From Steinernema hermaphroditum (lineage: Eukaryota > Nematoda > Chromadorea > Rhabditida > Steinernematidae), in contig CM059625.1 of NCBI GenBank assembly GCA_030435675.1, forward strand, positions 3,038,001-3,102,000: DNA of 64,000 bases, given 5' to 3'. Below the pieces are notes generated by a model that did no database searches, was not told the DNA's origin, and saw nothing but the letters and a program-made list of their open reading frames with translations. Made by a program: the position numbers and the translations under genes. Numbering within the stretch: the stretch's first letter is position 1; each line of letters begins with the position of its first letter. Below are positions 1 to 11,055 of the stretch, piece after piece.

Positions 1-1
1 A

Positions 2-3000
2 ACCACGTCTTTATCAACTTCAAGTAGTCTTTCGACTACAACAGTTTCACCAACAACAACCAGCACAACTAGAACATCCACTTCTAGAACAAGCACTGCT
101 GCCACAACCAAACCTTTGACTACGAGTGCTTCCCGTACGACTACTACCACAACGACAACGAGAAAACCGACAACTACTTTAACGACAACTACCACCACTC
201 GTGAACCTACAACGACCAGTTCTACGCATCCTCCTCCAACCACAACTACCTCAACTACCCCACCGACAACTGTGTCAACTACGACAAGGGCTACGACAAC
301 ATCAACCACTCCGACGACCACTAAGAGTCCCACTACGACGACTATTGCGACTACTACAAGCACCGTCCCTCCGACCACCACATCGTCCACGACTTTGAGG
401 CTCACTACAACATCGACGTCAACAACAATTACCTCCACCATTAGGCCAACAACGACGATTAGCACCGAGACGTCGACCATCACGAGTATTGCCCCAACCA
501 CCACTACGATGAAACCCAAAATTACGTCGACAACAACGACAACTACTACAACTCGTGAGCCTACAACGACGACCACTACAAATCCACCACCGACAACAAC
601 TTTTTCGACCACCCCAGTGATCTCTACATCAACGGCAATTATATCAATCACGACTACAGCTACCTCCACCACTAAGCCAATAACTGCTACCGAACGCCCG
701 TCCACTACAAGCACTGCTCCGATCTTACCAACGACCACGTCCACAACAACGATGGCTGCCACGACTACCGTCAGTCCTATGACTACGACCATCTCGACTA
801 TTTTTACGAGCACCCCGGTGATCTCTACGTTACCGGCAACTATATCATCTACGACTACAGCTCCAATGACAAGTACCACTCATGAACCGACAACGACAAC
901 AACCATCAAGTCTCCGACCACCACTACAACTACCTCACTTGCAACTACGCCATCGACAATCGCGTCAACAACAGTCCCAACAAGTCCAGCTCTGACCACG
1001 ACAACCACTCTCCCAACGACGACACAGCCGGATACAACTTCAGCACCAACTTCTACCTCTATAACAGCAACACATTCTAGTAGCACAGTTGAGCCGACAT
1101 CCAAAACCACACCAACAATGTCGTCCACAACGGTGAAACCGACTATAGTCCCAACTACTCTGCTGCAACAAACTACAACATCGACGATATCTACAATAAG
1201 CACGTCTATTCTAAGCAGTATGTTCTTATAACTTCTGAAATCTAAATCTGGGCCTTATAAGTTACCACAAAATATCCTTATCAGTAAGAAATAGTTTTCA
1301 GCAGCAGCTACACCGAAGCCAACGACAACGGCTGAGCCAACGAGTACAGCTCTCTCTAGCACAGCTTCTTCGACAACTACAGGGGCTATGACCACAACAA
1401 CAGCCACAGAATCCACGACTACGAAGACGACGAAAGCGTTGACGACTACACGACCAAACACTTCGACAACGCCTACCACAGGTAAATGCATCCGTATATA
1501 GTGATTCACCTGCGACAGTAGTGTTCACGACCACAACGGTGGAGCCGACCACAACACCGACTGCAGCAACTACAGGTACAATAAACTTTATACTCATTTG
1601 TGTAATAAATTAATGTAGCTTCATCGTCTTCTACTTTGACTACGTCAAATGCTGCTAGTTCCATAACGCCCCTTACTGGCACATCATCTACTTTGAGTAC
1701 ATTGACAACAAGCCCGTCTACTACTTCATCAGCCTCAACGACCAAAATGCCCAGATTGTCGTCTACCTTTACCTCAATGTCTATATCCACAAGTAAGTTA
1801 TTGAGCGCTAAGTGAAAGAATTGTAGTTATAGAAACTAGTACCACGTTGAGAACGACTAAGGAAACGTCATCGAAAGAGAACACTGCAGCACTGTCCAGT
1901 ACCCAGTATTCCCCAAGGACGCCCAGTTCCTCGCAAGAGCCATCCACCACTTCTAAGCCTACAGAATTTATATCCTCAACCTCCTCGTCTAGTATTACTG
2001 GAAGTACAACACCTATGAGTTCCTCAATCCAAACAACTACCGAAATGCTGACGACAACTACAGGTAAATCCGGTACTAAGGCAGCATGAAATATAGTTGC
2101 TATGCTGCTTTAGTGTTAACTACTACAACCGAAAGTCAGTCGTGTCTAAGCAGTCCGAGTTGCTCTGGTCTATACAACATCTCTCATGTACGTTACTTCC
2201 GACTTATAACATCAAAATGGATTGTATAACAGAGCGAAGAAACTGAAGCACAGGCCTTTTTAGACACCTGTTGCTGAAGATCAGAGACTAGACCTATATA
2301 ATTTTCGGCTCTTTCTTGAAAATGTGTTTGATTGCAGACCCCTGTTACGCCGCATACTATTCACAGAATCATCCGCAACGTAACAGCCAACATAAAGCAC
2401 CGATCTGTTAACCTCACTGGGGACGACATCTACTACATATCGATCATCGTCAGCAGAATTGCGAGCAGCGGCCCACTCACCGATAAGGTAACCATTCAAT
2501 AAAAGTGAACATTTCAAAGTCAATTATAGGTGTTTGACGATGTGTCCACGGTTATCGATTTGACACTCGAAGCACAAAAGGAACAATTTGACGACAGCGA
2601 TGAGCAGCAAAGAGGAAGCACTGAACGGTAAGGTCAGTTCGCGCGAAGTAACAGCTCAAGGAACGTCAACATTTAGCATTCTAGATAGCATCGATATTAT
2701 GATGAAGAATTCAAACGGTACAGTTAAGTATTTGACGGGAAACAACTTCGCCTTGGCCGCGCGTAATCCCGACTGCTCCGGGTTGACAAAGAACGATGAT
2801 GGACTGGCAGATTACCTTACTCGCTTTGACTATGTCAGCAGAGATGTGCAGAAGTCAACAGATCCATCGGCCTCAATTACCATACCGTTAAGCACGATCT
2901 GTTCAGCTAATGGTAGGAATATGAATCAGGCTTTAGGTAGTGCTATATTTTAGTCGACCGAGTATACTATGCTATCTACCGGAACACGAAATTGTTTGTG

Positions 3001-4743
3001 CCGGCAGGCGAGGTTAGCAAAAGGAAAAAGAGATCAGCATCGCCGGAAGAGGCGGTGACGCCTCCTCCGAAAAATCGCTGCAAACATGGAAAGTTCATGA
3101 ATGACGGCAGAGTGCTAACAGCTACAGCTTTGAAGAAATCCGCTGAGTCTTTTGAAAAGCTTAGCATGTACAATGATGCCACAACACAGTCTGAAGCAAC
3201 GATGGCCATTTTGTCGTATTCTGACAAGGATGTAAGTCTATAAAATTTGAGAACATAGTTATTATCCATCTTTTGTTTCCTTACGATTGATTCATAGTCA
3301 GTTCCACTTTAGAAGCTGCAACCACTCCATGGAAAGTTTGCCGTTTCGTGGTGGAAGGACTCCAGCTACTGGTCTAGTGACTTATGCAATGTGGAAACTA
3401 CTTCTCATGGCTACGAAGCGCACTGTACTCATCTAACCGACTTTACCCTGATTGTGGTCAGTTATTGTTTTCCTCGAAACCCAACACCAATGACTTCGAA
3501 TATTCAGGACGGCCTTCTTACGGAACCTTGTCTATGTGACAACAACTTGGTCATATTGGGATATGCTATGGGCAGCTTCTCGCTTTTAGGACTGTTATTT
3601 CTAGGCGTTCTCTATTGCAGTAACTAGTAAGTTAATTGATCATCTTTGATTAGTGATCATGGAGGTTTAGCTCGAAACTATTGAGAGACATGGACCTAAT
3701 CCGAAAGTTACGAGGCAATCCATCTGCTACAGCCAACGACGCCGTCAGTGTGCTCTACATATTTACAATGTTGCTGTTCTACTTGTCGTTCACGTTCTTT
3801 TCGGACAAAGCAATAGCTGGAAGTGCTTGTAATACACTCGCTGGTGTGAACTACTGGTTGCTGCTCAGGTAGGTTATGACGCCTTGATCTATCCTGATTT
3901 CTAGCTCTTCAGCTGTCTGACTTTTACGATGTGTCAGTCTCTTCGGACGCTAAGAGTATTTGCCTGGTCCAAAATCATGGAGAAGGTATTGTACTTCATG
4001 ACCAGAGATTATATTGTCATCGGACTCTCCTATGGTATGCTGCCTGAACAATATTCTAGATTCTAAGTTGTCAGTTTGCAGGAGTTTCATCAATAGTCGT
4101 AATTACATTTGCTACCACCATTACCAATTTCTTCAAAAGAGAAGACGATTAGTATGCAACTGTGCTATAAAATTTATTAATTTTTAATGTGTTTAGCTGC
4201 TGGATTCGACCAGATTGGGTCATAGTCAGTGTGGTGGTGCCCCTGTCGATCCTGGTAATATGTGGGATTGTGTGTTTTGCTTTAATTATCATGCGCCTGT
4301 TCCCTAATATTTTCAAGCGTTACTCCTCGCGAGGGTCGTCCAGAGCGGTATGTTTTCTGGAGTGCTCAGGTAGAAACCATCTGATTTCAGCTGCATCGAA
4401 CAAAGAACTACTTGAAGAGGAAGATCGTAGCCATCTTGCTGATGCAGTTCAGTCTTGGAATCCCTTGGGTAAACGTTACATTAACTGCATTTCTGTAAAA
4501 CAGCCCCTTTAGGTATTCCAATACTTGACTCTGTTCTCTCCTCAGGTGACCGTATGGCACTACCTGTTCACCATCGTAAATGGCTCACAAGGAGTGACAC
4601 TGTTCCTACTGTACCTGTATAGGCGGATACTTCTGCAGCGACAGAAGCGTCAGTCGAAGAAGCTTACAAGTTCATATGCAAGCAGTAAAAGTCGTGAACA
4701 GAGGCAGAGGGCTCATAGCGAGTTTTATCAGCATTTTGATTGA
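2..4743 (+). CDS. Adhesion-type GPCR with mucin-like Thr/Ser stalk (5' partial)
   Basis: Exons that join in phase: 2-1217, 1302-1481, 1519-1575, 1619-1792, 1827-2063, 2114-2187, 2338-2487, 2530-2627, 2677-2912, 2954-3231, 3313-3456, 3508-3626, 3671-3868, 3913-4034, 4082-4151, 4197-4347, 4391-4468, 4513-4743, giving about 1270 visible residues. The frame is open to the left edge, so signal peptide and start lie upstream. Residues 1 to about 620 are Thr/Ser/Pro-rich and suit dense O-glycosylation. A GAIN-like region follows, then a GPS ending CTHLTDF; family knowledge places autoproteolysis between L and T, near residue 941. Seven hydrophobic segments follow; the last reads FTIVNGSQGVTLFLL, close to the adhesion-GPCR TM7 signature. 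The cytoplasmic tail is short and basic. The donor of the exon at 2114 is uncertain (2187 or 2222; both keep phase 0). The best alternative, a LOV-1/polycystin protein (also mucin plus GPS), does not fit the 7TM part. The ligand is unknown. Confidence 0.85.
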
Positions 4744-4772
4744 TGATCTTGTGTGTACATATAACGCTTGTT

Positions 4773-4778
4773 AATAAA
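4773..4778 (+). terminator. Poly(A) signal of the adhesion GPCR gene
   Basis: AATAAA lies 30 bases after the TGA stop of the adhesion GPCR, the usual place for a short 3'UTR. Confidence 0.6.
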
Positions 4779-5754
4779 GCAATATGAGCAATACAGTTCC
4801 TTCGGTTATTCCTACTTCAAAGTAATAGCTGAACCTTCCCAAAAACGAAAGACAAATGGTCAGATGAAGCTACGTGAGAAACTGCTCGATCTGTCAAAGT
4901 TCAAGAGTGCACTGACTGTTGCTGATTTGCGTCAAACGTCATTCAAATTAAGTCAAAACCAATAAAGACCTCAACCCTGAAGGTCGCTTTCTCCTTCAAT
5001 GCGAATCGGCAGCGTGATGGCATTAAATCATCTCCCCTTCGCGCAGATCGAAATTTCCTTCAACTTCCACTCTATTTCACCTTCTTCCGATCTACACGAA
5101 ATACTACTCTCCCGTCTTAATCAGCAAAACGATACGTTAAAAAGCGTCACTAATTACACACGATCGCTTATGTCATTCTTTGATCGACCCCTTCAGCAGC
5201 GACGCCTTCTTAGACGTGACAAATGACCCTGGTCGCGCGGATAGCCATAGTGACAAGGTGCATCGGCCGTCTGGCTGTCATGGCGCGTCTATCGTTCTGT
5301 CGTGTTTCCCGTAAATTCGCACCGTTAATTGATCGGCATTTGTCTTCGGCCGCTTCCCTGTTGAGAAAAGGGACGGACGGAAGGGGAGAGAAGAGACCAA
5401 ATTCTAATTAGGCGGAGTGAGAGGTGCTTTTTCTCGTCTGGTTTCGCGATGTTCTCGCGCAGCCCTTAACTGACAGCGCGAGAGCAGCTGCGAAGCACGC
5501 TGGCCGCCCGCCGTGGTGTCTTTGATTGGTAATCACTCGTTGCGCGTCCAATCACCCACTCATCATTATTTTTAAACGTGCTCTGTTCCACCCTCTTATG
5601 ACCGATGTCCTAGTTTTGCAGCAGCGGCAAAGTTGTTTCAACACCAGCTGCCCAATTCGTCGTTTTCCTTACGAATCTCTGATGTCTCCGTTCGTAGCCA
5701 CTTCGACGACCACTCTGCTATGAGATCATCCGTTGCCGCCGAACGTGCACCATC
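4779..5754. other. Intergenic region, likely channel promoter
   Basis: There is no convincing coding exon here. Short open frames have no recognisable product and no matching splice sites. The 5220-5530 part is GC-richer than its surroundings and may hold the promoter of the downstream channel gene, but I see no TATA box or other defining element. Confidence 0.4.
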
Positions 5755-8700
5755 ATGCTCTGTGAACGCCAGTTATTAACGCTTGTGGTCATCGTTCTAC
5801 ACTTTCAAACATGCTTCGTTGTGGCGCGACGTCGAGGAAAAGATCGGGACCGGGGCTTCGAGAACAAACCGGGAATGGGCGATGGACGAGTCGTTGACAG
5901 AACGCTCGAATTTGACGATGAGCGGCTATCGCCGTTGCTGAGGCAGGTACTCGGTGAGGACGCGTTGTCCACACATGGCACTTCCACTTCGACGACACCA
6001 CAAACACAGGTGCACTACCAGCAAGAGATGACTGATGATGCGCTCCAAATATTAGAGTGAGACGTGTTTTTGACTCTTAATGTGGAAGTTCGCTTTTCAG
6101 CGATACAGACATATCAGAAGAAGAGGTGACGACGGAATCAACGACAGAATCTACCGTTCCGACAACCACTGCACTCTCGAGTTCGGAAGAGGAGGAACAG
6201 AGTTGGTTTATTTATGGCCGTTTTACATGCAGACAGTCTCAATCACCAATGATAGCCACTAAGAAATCATTCAAAAGTAGCCCTTAAAGGGGCAGACCGA
6301 TTTGGTACTGTAGCGATAGGTACATCACCGAATCGAATGCTGTATTATCCTCCATTCGATGTGTCCACGTGCTAGACTTATGCCATTTCGCTCCAGAAGC
6401 ACTAGAGATCATCAACTACGACACTTCGATTGATTCCAACGAGACGTTCGTAAGTGACAACGCCACATCTTTCCTCGGTGACAACGCCACTGATACTTCA
6501 CTGTTCGAAGAAGAAACCACATTGCCTGGTAAGCACTTTTCTAAGTACATCGTTACGCCGTGATATTTTTTAAAACAAGCGAAAATAGTTATGACGTTTG
6601 AGTGAAACTGGTTCTGATATGTGCACTCATAAAACCATAATTCACTGTGATTTCGATTTGTTTAAGTGCGACTATACGTTCTAATTAAACGTGAGTAGAA
6701 AAAGAAAGTTCATTTATCATCGAGCGGACCAGTTGAAGACGCAGTGTAGGGTGATCGAAGTACCGGTAAGCAATAAGTTAGATTTCACAAGAAGATTTCT
6801 GGCTAAATTCCGAATAAACTTATGCTTTTTTACTTTTTGTTGTTGGTCACGAAGATAGTGGATCACTTTCACGTACTGAATACTTTCAGATATCTCCAAA
6901 AACTTGACAGCTTTATGGATCGACGCCACATACAAGGCCGAAGATTTCGGTTTAAATGTTAGCAAAATGGCTGAATGTCGGCCTTGGATAGAATACTTCT
7001 CGAATAACACTGAACTACCTATTACAGTAAGTCACAGTTACCAACATTATAACGATATTATGTCAGATGTTAAATTATTCGAAATCTGATCTCACTAATG
7101 AACTTGGACTAGTTGAATATGAAGTTATCGAAGACGATGATCGGTTAGAAGAACTAGGCTTAGAAGCAGAACTGCTAGAGGAATACGCGGTAGGCTATGC
7201 CTTAACTTTTGCCGTGGACCGTTAATAGTCGTTCAGGCCGTAGGTATACTGTACAAAGAGATTTGCGGAAACCATCCCAGAGAGCTGTGGTTCACAACCA
7301 CAGAGAACGCCCGGGAACTTGGAATCGATGAAAATTCGCCTATTTGCGGTCCTTTCAAGGTATTGTCATTCTTATGTGGAGCAGGGTTGATGAGTTTCTA
7401 GTAGATTGAGCTTAACCCCAACGCCGAGACTTTGGGCGAGCTAGCGTCTAAGCTCATCGAAATGATAAAACAGGAAAGGAACAAAACAACAATCGATGGT
7501 GCGGAAGAATCGATTACAGAGCAGCCCGCCACAACAACGGCGGTTGCACCAAATGAGCGGAATGCTTCGCTGATTCAAGTTCTCGGGGACGGTGTTTACT
7601 TGTTTGGCGACGGAGCGGTCAGCGATGAGGCGCCCGAAGTTGTGGTGCGCGTGAAGCGAAGTCCCAAAAAGGAAGCGGAAGACGCCGATGATGAGGATTG
7701 GCTTGAGGTGAACAGGGAAGCGGTGATGCTTAGAAATGACGTGCATTCCAGGAACTCAATGTAGAACCGGAGTCAGAGGAAGTGTTGGAGGAAGACGAAG
7801 AGAGCAAGAAACAAAAAGATAAGAAGGAGCTTCCATTGATCGTCATTGATGCGACAGATGAGACAAAGTGAGTCATTTGGCAACCGTTTGTGTGTGTCGT
7901 CTGATCTATGCCACTCAATCCAATCACGACCGGTTTCTGTAATCATGGCCTAATTTCACGTTTACCGTAATGCAGACCCTTGGGCTAATATTAGGGGCCC
8001 CGTTCCTACATAAGGGGCGCATGACTCCAACGATTTTCGTACCAATCCCTATGTGAACTGTTCAGCCCGAAAATGCAAATCACCACATATGAAGCGGCGG
8101 TCAAGTTGAACCTGAACATCTCCAAGCACAGCTTTCAGCGCTATGAGAAAGTGATCCTGTACTTGCCGGGCATCTGTGCCGACTATGTACCGACTGCAAT
8201 TGATGAGTTTAATGCTACTGCTTTTGAAGGTAGCGACCGTATTTATACGGCTTTTCCGAAGATGTATTGTTGAGGTGTGGAAATTGAGGGACCCATCGGC
8301 GTGAACATCACAGCTCTTGAAGCTGCCGGTGTGAATCTTACAGAACTGGCCGAGAAGCTCCGAAACGATACGGAGGTCGATGAGATCTTGAGTCGCACTA
8401 ACGGATCTGTACGCACGTTGGGGGGAAGTTACATTCTTCCAGTACTGAACAAGAACCAGTACGACCCCTTTTCGGCACCTATTGTATTCCAGGGCAGCGC
8501 TGTGGTGGTTCGATTCGGAATTTACATCGAATCCATGTCCAACTTTCAGACATCTACTATGGTAAGCTTGCCCACAGAGCAAAGATCCATTGCTGGACAT
8601 TAAGGATTACGACATGGACATATTTTTGATGATGGGCTGGCGAGATGCGCGCCTGGTGAATCCGTTTGATAAGCCGATTCTCGTGAAAGAAGAAGAGATC

Positions 8701-9961
8701 CTAGAACGGATATGGAGACCGGATCCATTCTTTGCAAATGCCAAAGAAGCGGAGTTCCATGAAGTGACGTTTCTTAACTTCTTGATGAGAATCTTTCCCG
8801 ATGGATTGGTATTGTACGAAACGAGGTATGCGAGAACGCCCGCAGTTGTGATGTCCAGCATTTTCAGGATTAAGCTGAAGCCAGCCTGCAACTTGGTTCT
8901 CTGCAAATACCCTCATGATAAACAGACGTGTGAGCTTCAAATTAAGTCATGTAAGTAAGGTAGAACGGAGGTTGCCCATCGTTACCTAGTGTTTAACATA
9001 GTCCACATGCATTTAACTGGCGTGACTGGTCGCCTTCCCCGGACCACTTTGGCACATGACACTTGACGCATGAGACTATGCCTCTGATGGGTTACTGACT
9101 TCTCCCTCATTCAGTTAATGGTTCTGAACTGCATTCATTGCAGTTGCCTACCCAATTGAAACCGTACGCTTTGAGTGGTTTACAAAGAAGGACAACGCCA
9201 TCGACAAGAACCCAGACGTTAAGCTGCCTGAGCTGTACATTGACCGCTATGAACCGACTGTATGCAACAGAACGAGAAAATCGGGTGCGAAGAGCAACAA
9301 ACTCATAAATGCAGCATACTTTTAGGTGACTTTTCGTGTCTTCGAGCAGTGTTTCGGCTGAAACGAGATGTCGGCTTCCACATTGCTCAAACGTACATTC
9401 CGACTTCGCTTGCTCTCATGTTCTCCTGGGTGGGTGTATGGTTGCCGGAGGAGTTCATGGAAGGCCGTATCGGTGTGGCGATTACAGTACTTCTCACACT
9501 GTCTACAGAGTCCGCGGGAGCTCGAGAGCACTTACCAAGTGTATCGTACTTAAAAGTGCGTGTCATCCTCACGATTATATATCATTCAAATGATCGTTTA
9601 GGCCATTGATTTGTGGTTCGGATACATCACAGGATTTGTGTTCTTTACACTGCTACAAACTCTGTTCGTCATCGGATTCGACAAGCGTGCTAGTCAACTA
9701 GTAAGCAAAAAATAACAGCAAAGCTAACCAGATCAGTGGTTTTTTTAGCGCAAATGGGCAACCAAAAAGCGTTCAGAAGTGAGTCAGGAGGCAAGAGACT
9801 CGATGATGAACAAGGCCAACAGGTACCACAAAACAGGAAGATATCTAGACAATTTTTGCCGCGTCTTCTACCCCCTGAGCTTTTTCATGTTCCTGATTCT
9901 GTACTACTTTGTGTTTACTGAAGGTCGCCAGGACGACTGCATATCTTCAAGAGCTCATTAG
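5755..9961 (+). CDS. Cys-loop ligand-gated ion channel subunit with giant N-terminal extension
   Basis: Exons: 5755-6056, 6101-6201 (or 6276), 6397-6528, 6890-7026 (or 7036), 7113-7189, 7237-7359, 7405-7707, 7752-7867, 8066-8229, 8275-8561, 8605-8950, 9144-9284, 9326-9555, 9602-9700, 9749-9961; about 925 residues, twice the usual size. An N-terminal hydrophobic segment (LLTLVVIVLHF) looks like a signal peptide. About 540 residues of acidic, Thr-rich, N-glycosylatable sequence precede the ligand-binding domain (from GSYILPVLNKNQYD). The Cys-loop C-x13-C contains YPHD and an extra Cys. A second Cys pair (VCNRT, CLRA) is the type seen in GluCl/GlyR-like channels. M1 (HIAQTYIPTS), M2 (RIGVAITVLLTLSTESAGA), M3 and M4 are present; the M3-M4 loop is short. 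PDPFFANAKEAEFHEVT places it in the anion-channel-like clade, but M2 begins EGR, not PAR. The phase between the exons at 6890 and 7113 works only with the less canonical donor at 7037. The agonist is unknown. Two fused gene models are a weaker alternative. Confidence 0.85.
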
Positions 9962-9964
9962 TGT

Positions 9965-9970
9965 AATAAA
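9965..9970 (+). terminator. Poly(A) signal of the channel gene
   Basis: AATAAA begins 4 bases after the TAG stop, implying a 3'UTR of only about 20-30 bases unless a downstream site is used. Confidence 0.5.
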
Positions 9971-10090
9971 ATGTTAGATGTGTGTGGCCCTGGGTATCAA
10001 ATTCGAAAATGTATGTGGCTATTGTGTACGATATGTAGCTACTGCGATTCTAAGGTGATCAGGAGGCTACGTTCACAAGAGCAACATTGC

Positions 10091-10096
10091 TTTATT
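10091..10096 (-). terminator. Poly(A) signal of the intronless minus-strand gene
   Basis: TTTATT on the plus strand (AATAAA on the minus) lies about 50 bases beyond the stop codon of the minus-strand gene ending at 10144. It is convergent with the channel gene and the two 3' ends are about 120 bases apart. Confidence 0.5.
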
Positions 10097-10143
10097 ACAA
10101 ATGTACAGAAACATACATGAACAATTAAGAGAGCACCATAACG

Positions 10144-11055
10144 TTAACGACTCAAATAGCCTCCCAGGCTATAGCTTAGCTGCAACGTTTCCGAACATTG
10201 GATTTCAGTAACATAAACCGAATACGGTAGATCCTCCAGTTCATATTCGTTGACGGTTTTCGGCAGTTTTTTTAAAGTTAGCGACTGAATAAGGCTACGC
10301 AGACAGCTGCTGTAGTTGAGGTAAACCCCGTGTCTCACGGGCTGTGGAATAGTTCCTGCGCGAATTCGGTCAACAACCGCGCCCAAAATCTGTTTATAGA
10401 AGGCGGCTTCTCCGATGGGGAGTGTAAACTCGACCTTTTGAAAAACTGGCATGTCGATAAAATCCAGAACAGTGCTGTAGAGACTGGCAGGGAGATGGAA
10501 GCTTAGTAACGTGAAGTTACGCATCCCATGTAGAAGTCGCTCCTTCATCCAAATCACTAACTTATCACTGTAAGTGAATATCTTCAAGAAGTCTAGCGTG
10601 TTGATTCCGGGAATTGCTTGCAAAATCGTCAGAAGACGTTCGTCTGTCGGTTCAGGATCGTCTTCCCTCCCCCACTGATAGCGATAATCCGGAAAAATAT
10701 CTACAGGGCACGGGTTGCGCTTGATCAGATGACAAAGCTGATTAAGAACTTCAGCTGTCACGAGATCGCCAGAGCCTTCGAGAAACTCGCAATAGTTTTC
10801 AACGAAAATCTTCTTAACGGCCGCTTTTTTATCGTTCAACAGCGCGCTCAGCTCGCAGCGTTCCTCGTCCTTCTCGACTTTGTACGTCATCCCATCGTCG
10901 TCAAAAAGAAGGGAGACGCTGTAACTTGGAGCGACGTGCAGCGTATGGGCATGTCGCGTCCAGTTCGAGTCGGACAACTCCAAGACGCAAGCATAGTCAT
11001 CCTCGTCAAGCATCGCCAGCGTCCTTTCGACAAAAGCAAAGGGGACGGTATTCAT
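10144..11055 (-). CDS. Intronless gene, possibly an F-box-like nematode family protein
   Basis: A single uninterrupted frame of 303 residues. I chose the ATG at 11055; the frame runs four codons further upstream without an ATG. The N-terminus (MNTVPFAFVERTLAMLDEDD) has the short Pro/Phe-containing opening followed by a helix that I associate with lineage-expanded F-box-like proteins of nematodes. That is a resemblance, not a firm domain call. The rest is a soluble protein of alternating helices and strands with no membrane segment and no signal peptide, and a Trp-Arg-rich middle (YRYQWGREDD). If the family call is right, it would act as a substrate-recognition subunit of a cullin ubiquitin ligase. 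The lack of introns stands out next to intron-dense neighbours and would suit a recently duplicated or retrocopied family member. It has its own poly(A) signal, and its start faces the small ORF at 11575. Confidence 0.7.
   Translation of the reverse strand: MNTVPFAFVERTLAMLDEDDYACVLELSDSNWTRHAHTLHVAPSYSVSLLFDDDGMTYKVEKDEERCELSALLNDKKAAVKKIFVENYCEFLEGSGDLVTAEVLNQLCHLIKRNPCPVDIFPDYRYQWGREDDPEPTDERLLTILQAIPGINTLDFLKIFTYSDKLVIWMKERLLHGMRNFTLLSFHLPASLYSTVLDFIDMPVFQKVEFTLPIGEAAFYKQILGAVVDRIRAGTIPQPVRHGVYLNYSSCLRSLIQSLTLKKLPKTVNEYELEDLPYSVYVTEIQCSETLQLSYSLGGYLSR

Noticed and set aside
201..1203. Open frames on both strands within the Thr-rich region (for example 201-398 plus and 880-1203 minus)
   Set aside because: They are shadows of ACN-type Thr codons; the complementary frames give Val-rich or Leu/Arg-rich low complexity with no splice continuity.
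1298..1790. Minus-strand Val- and Cys-rich frames
   Set aside because: They are antisense to the spliced mucin exons and cross their introns; no start or splice sites support them.
2..4743. LOV-1/polycystin-1-like identity
   Set aside because: Mucin plus GPS fits, but no PLAT domain or polycystin channel follows; the membrane part has seven segments with an adhesion-GPCR TM7 signature.
4743..5755. Operon between the adhesion GPCR and the channel
   Set aside because: The gap of about 1 kb with a poly(A) signal is far larger than the roughly 100-base spacing typical of nematode operons.
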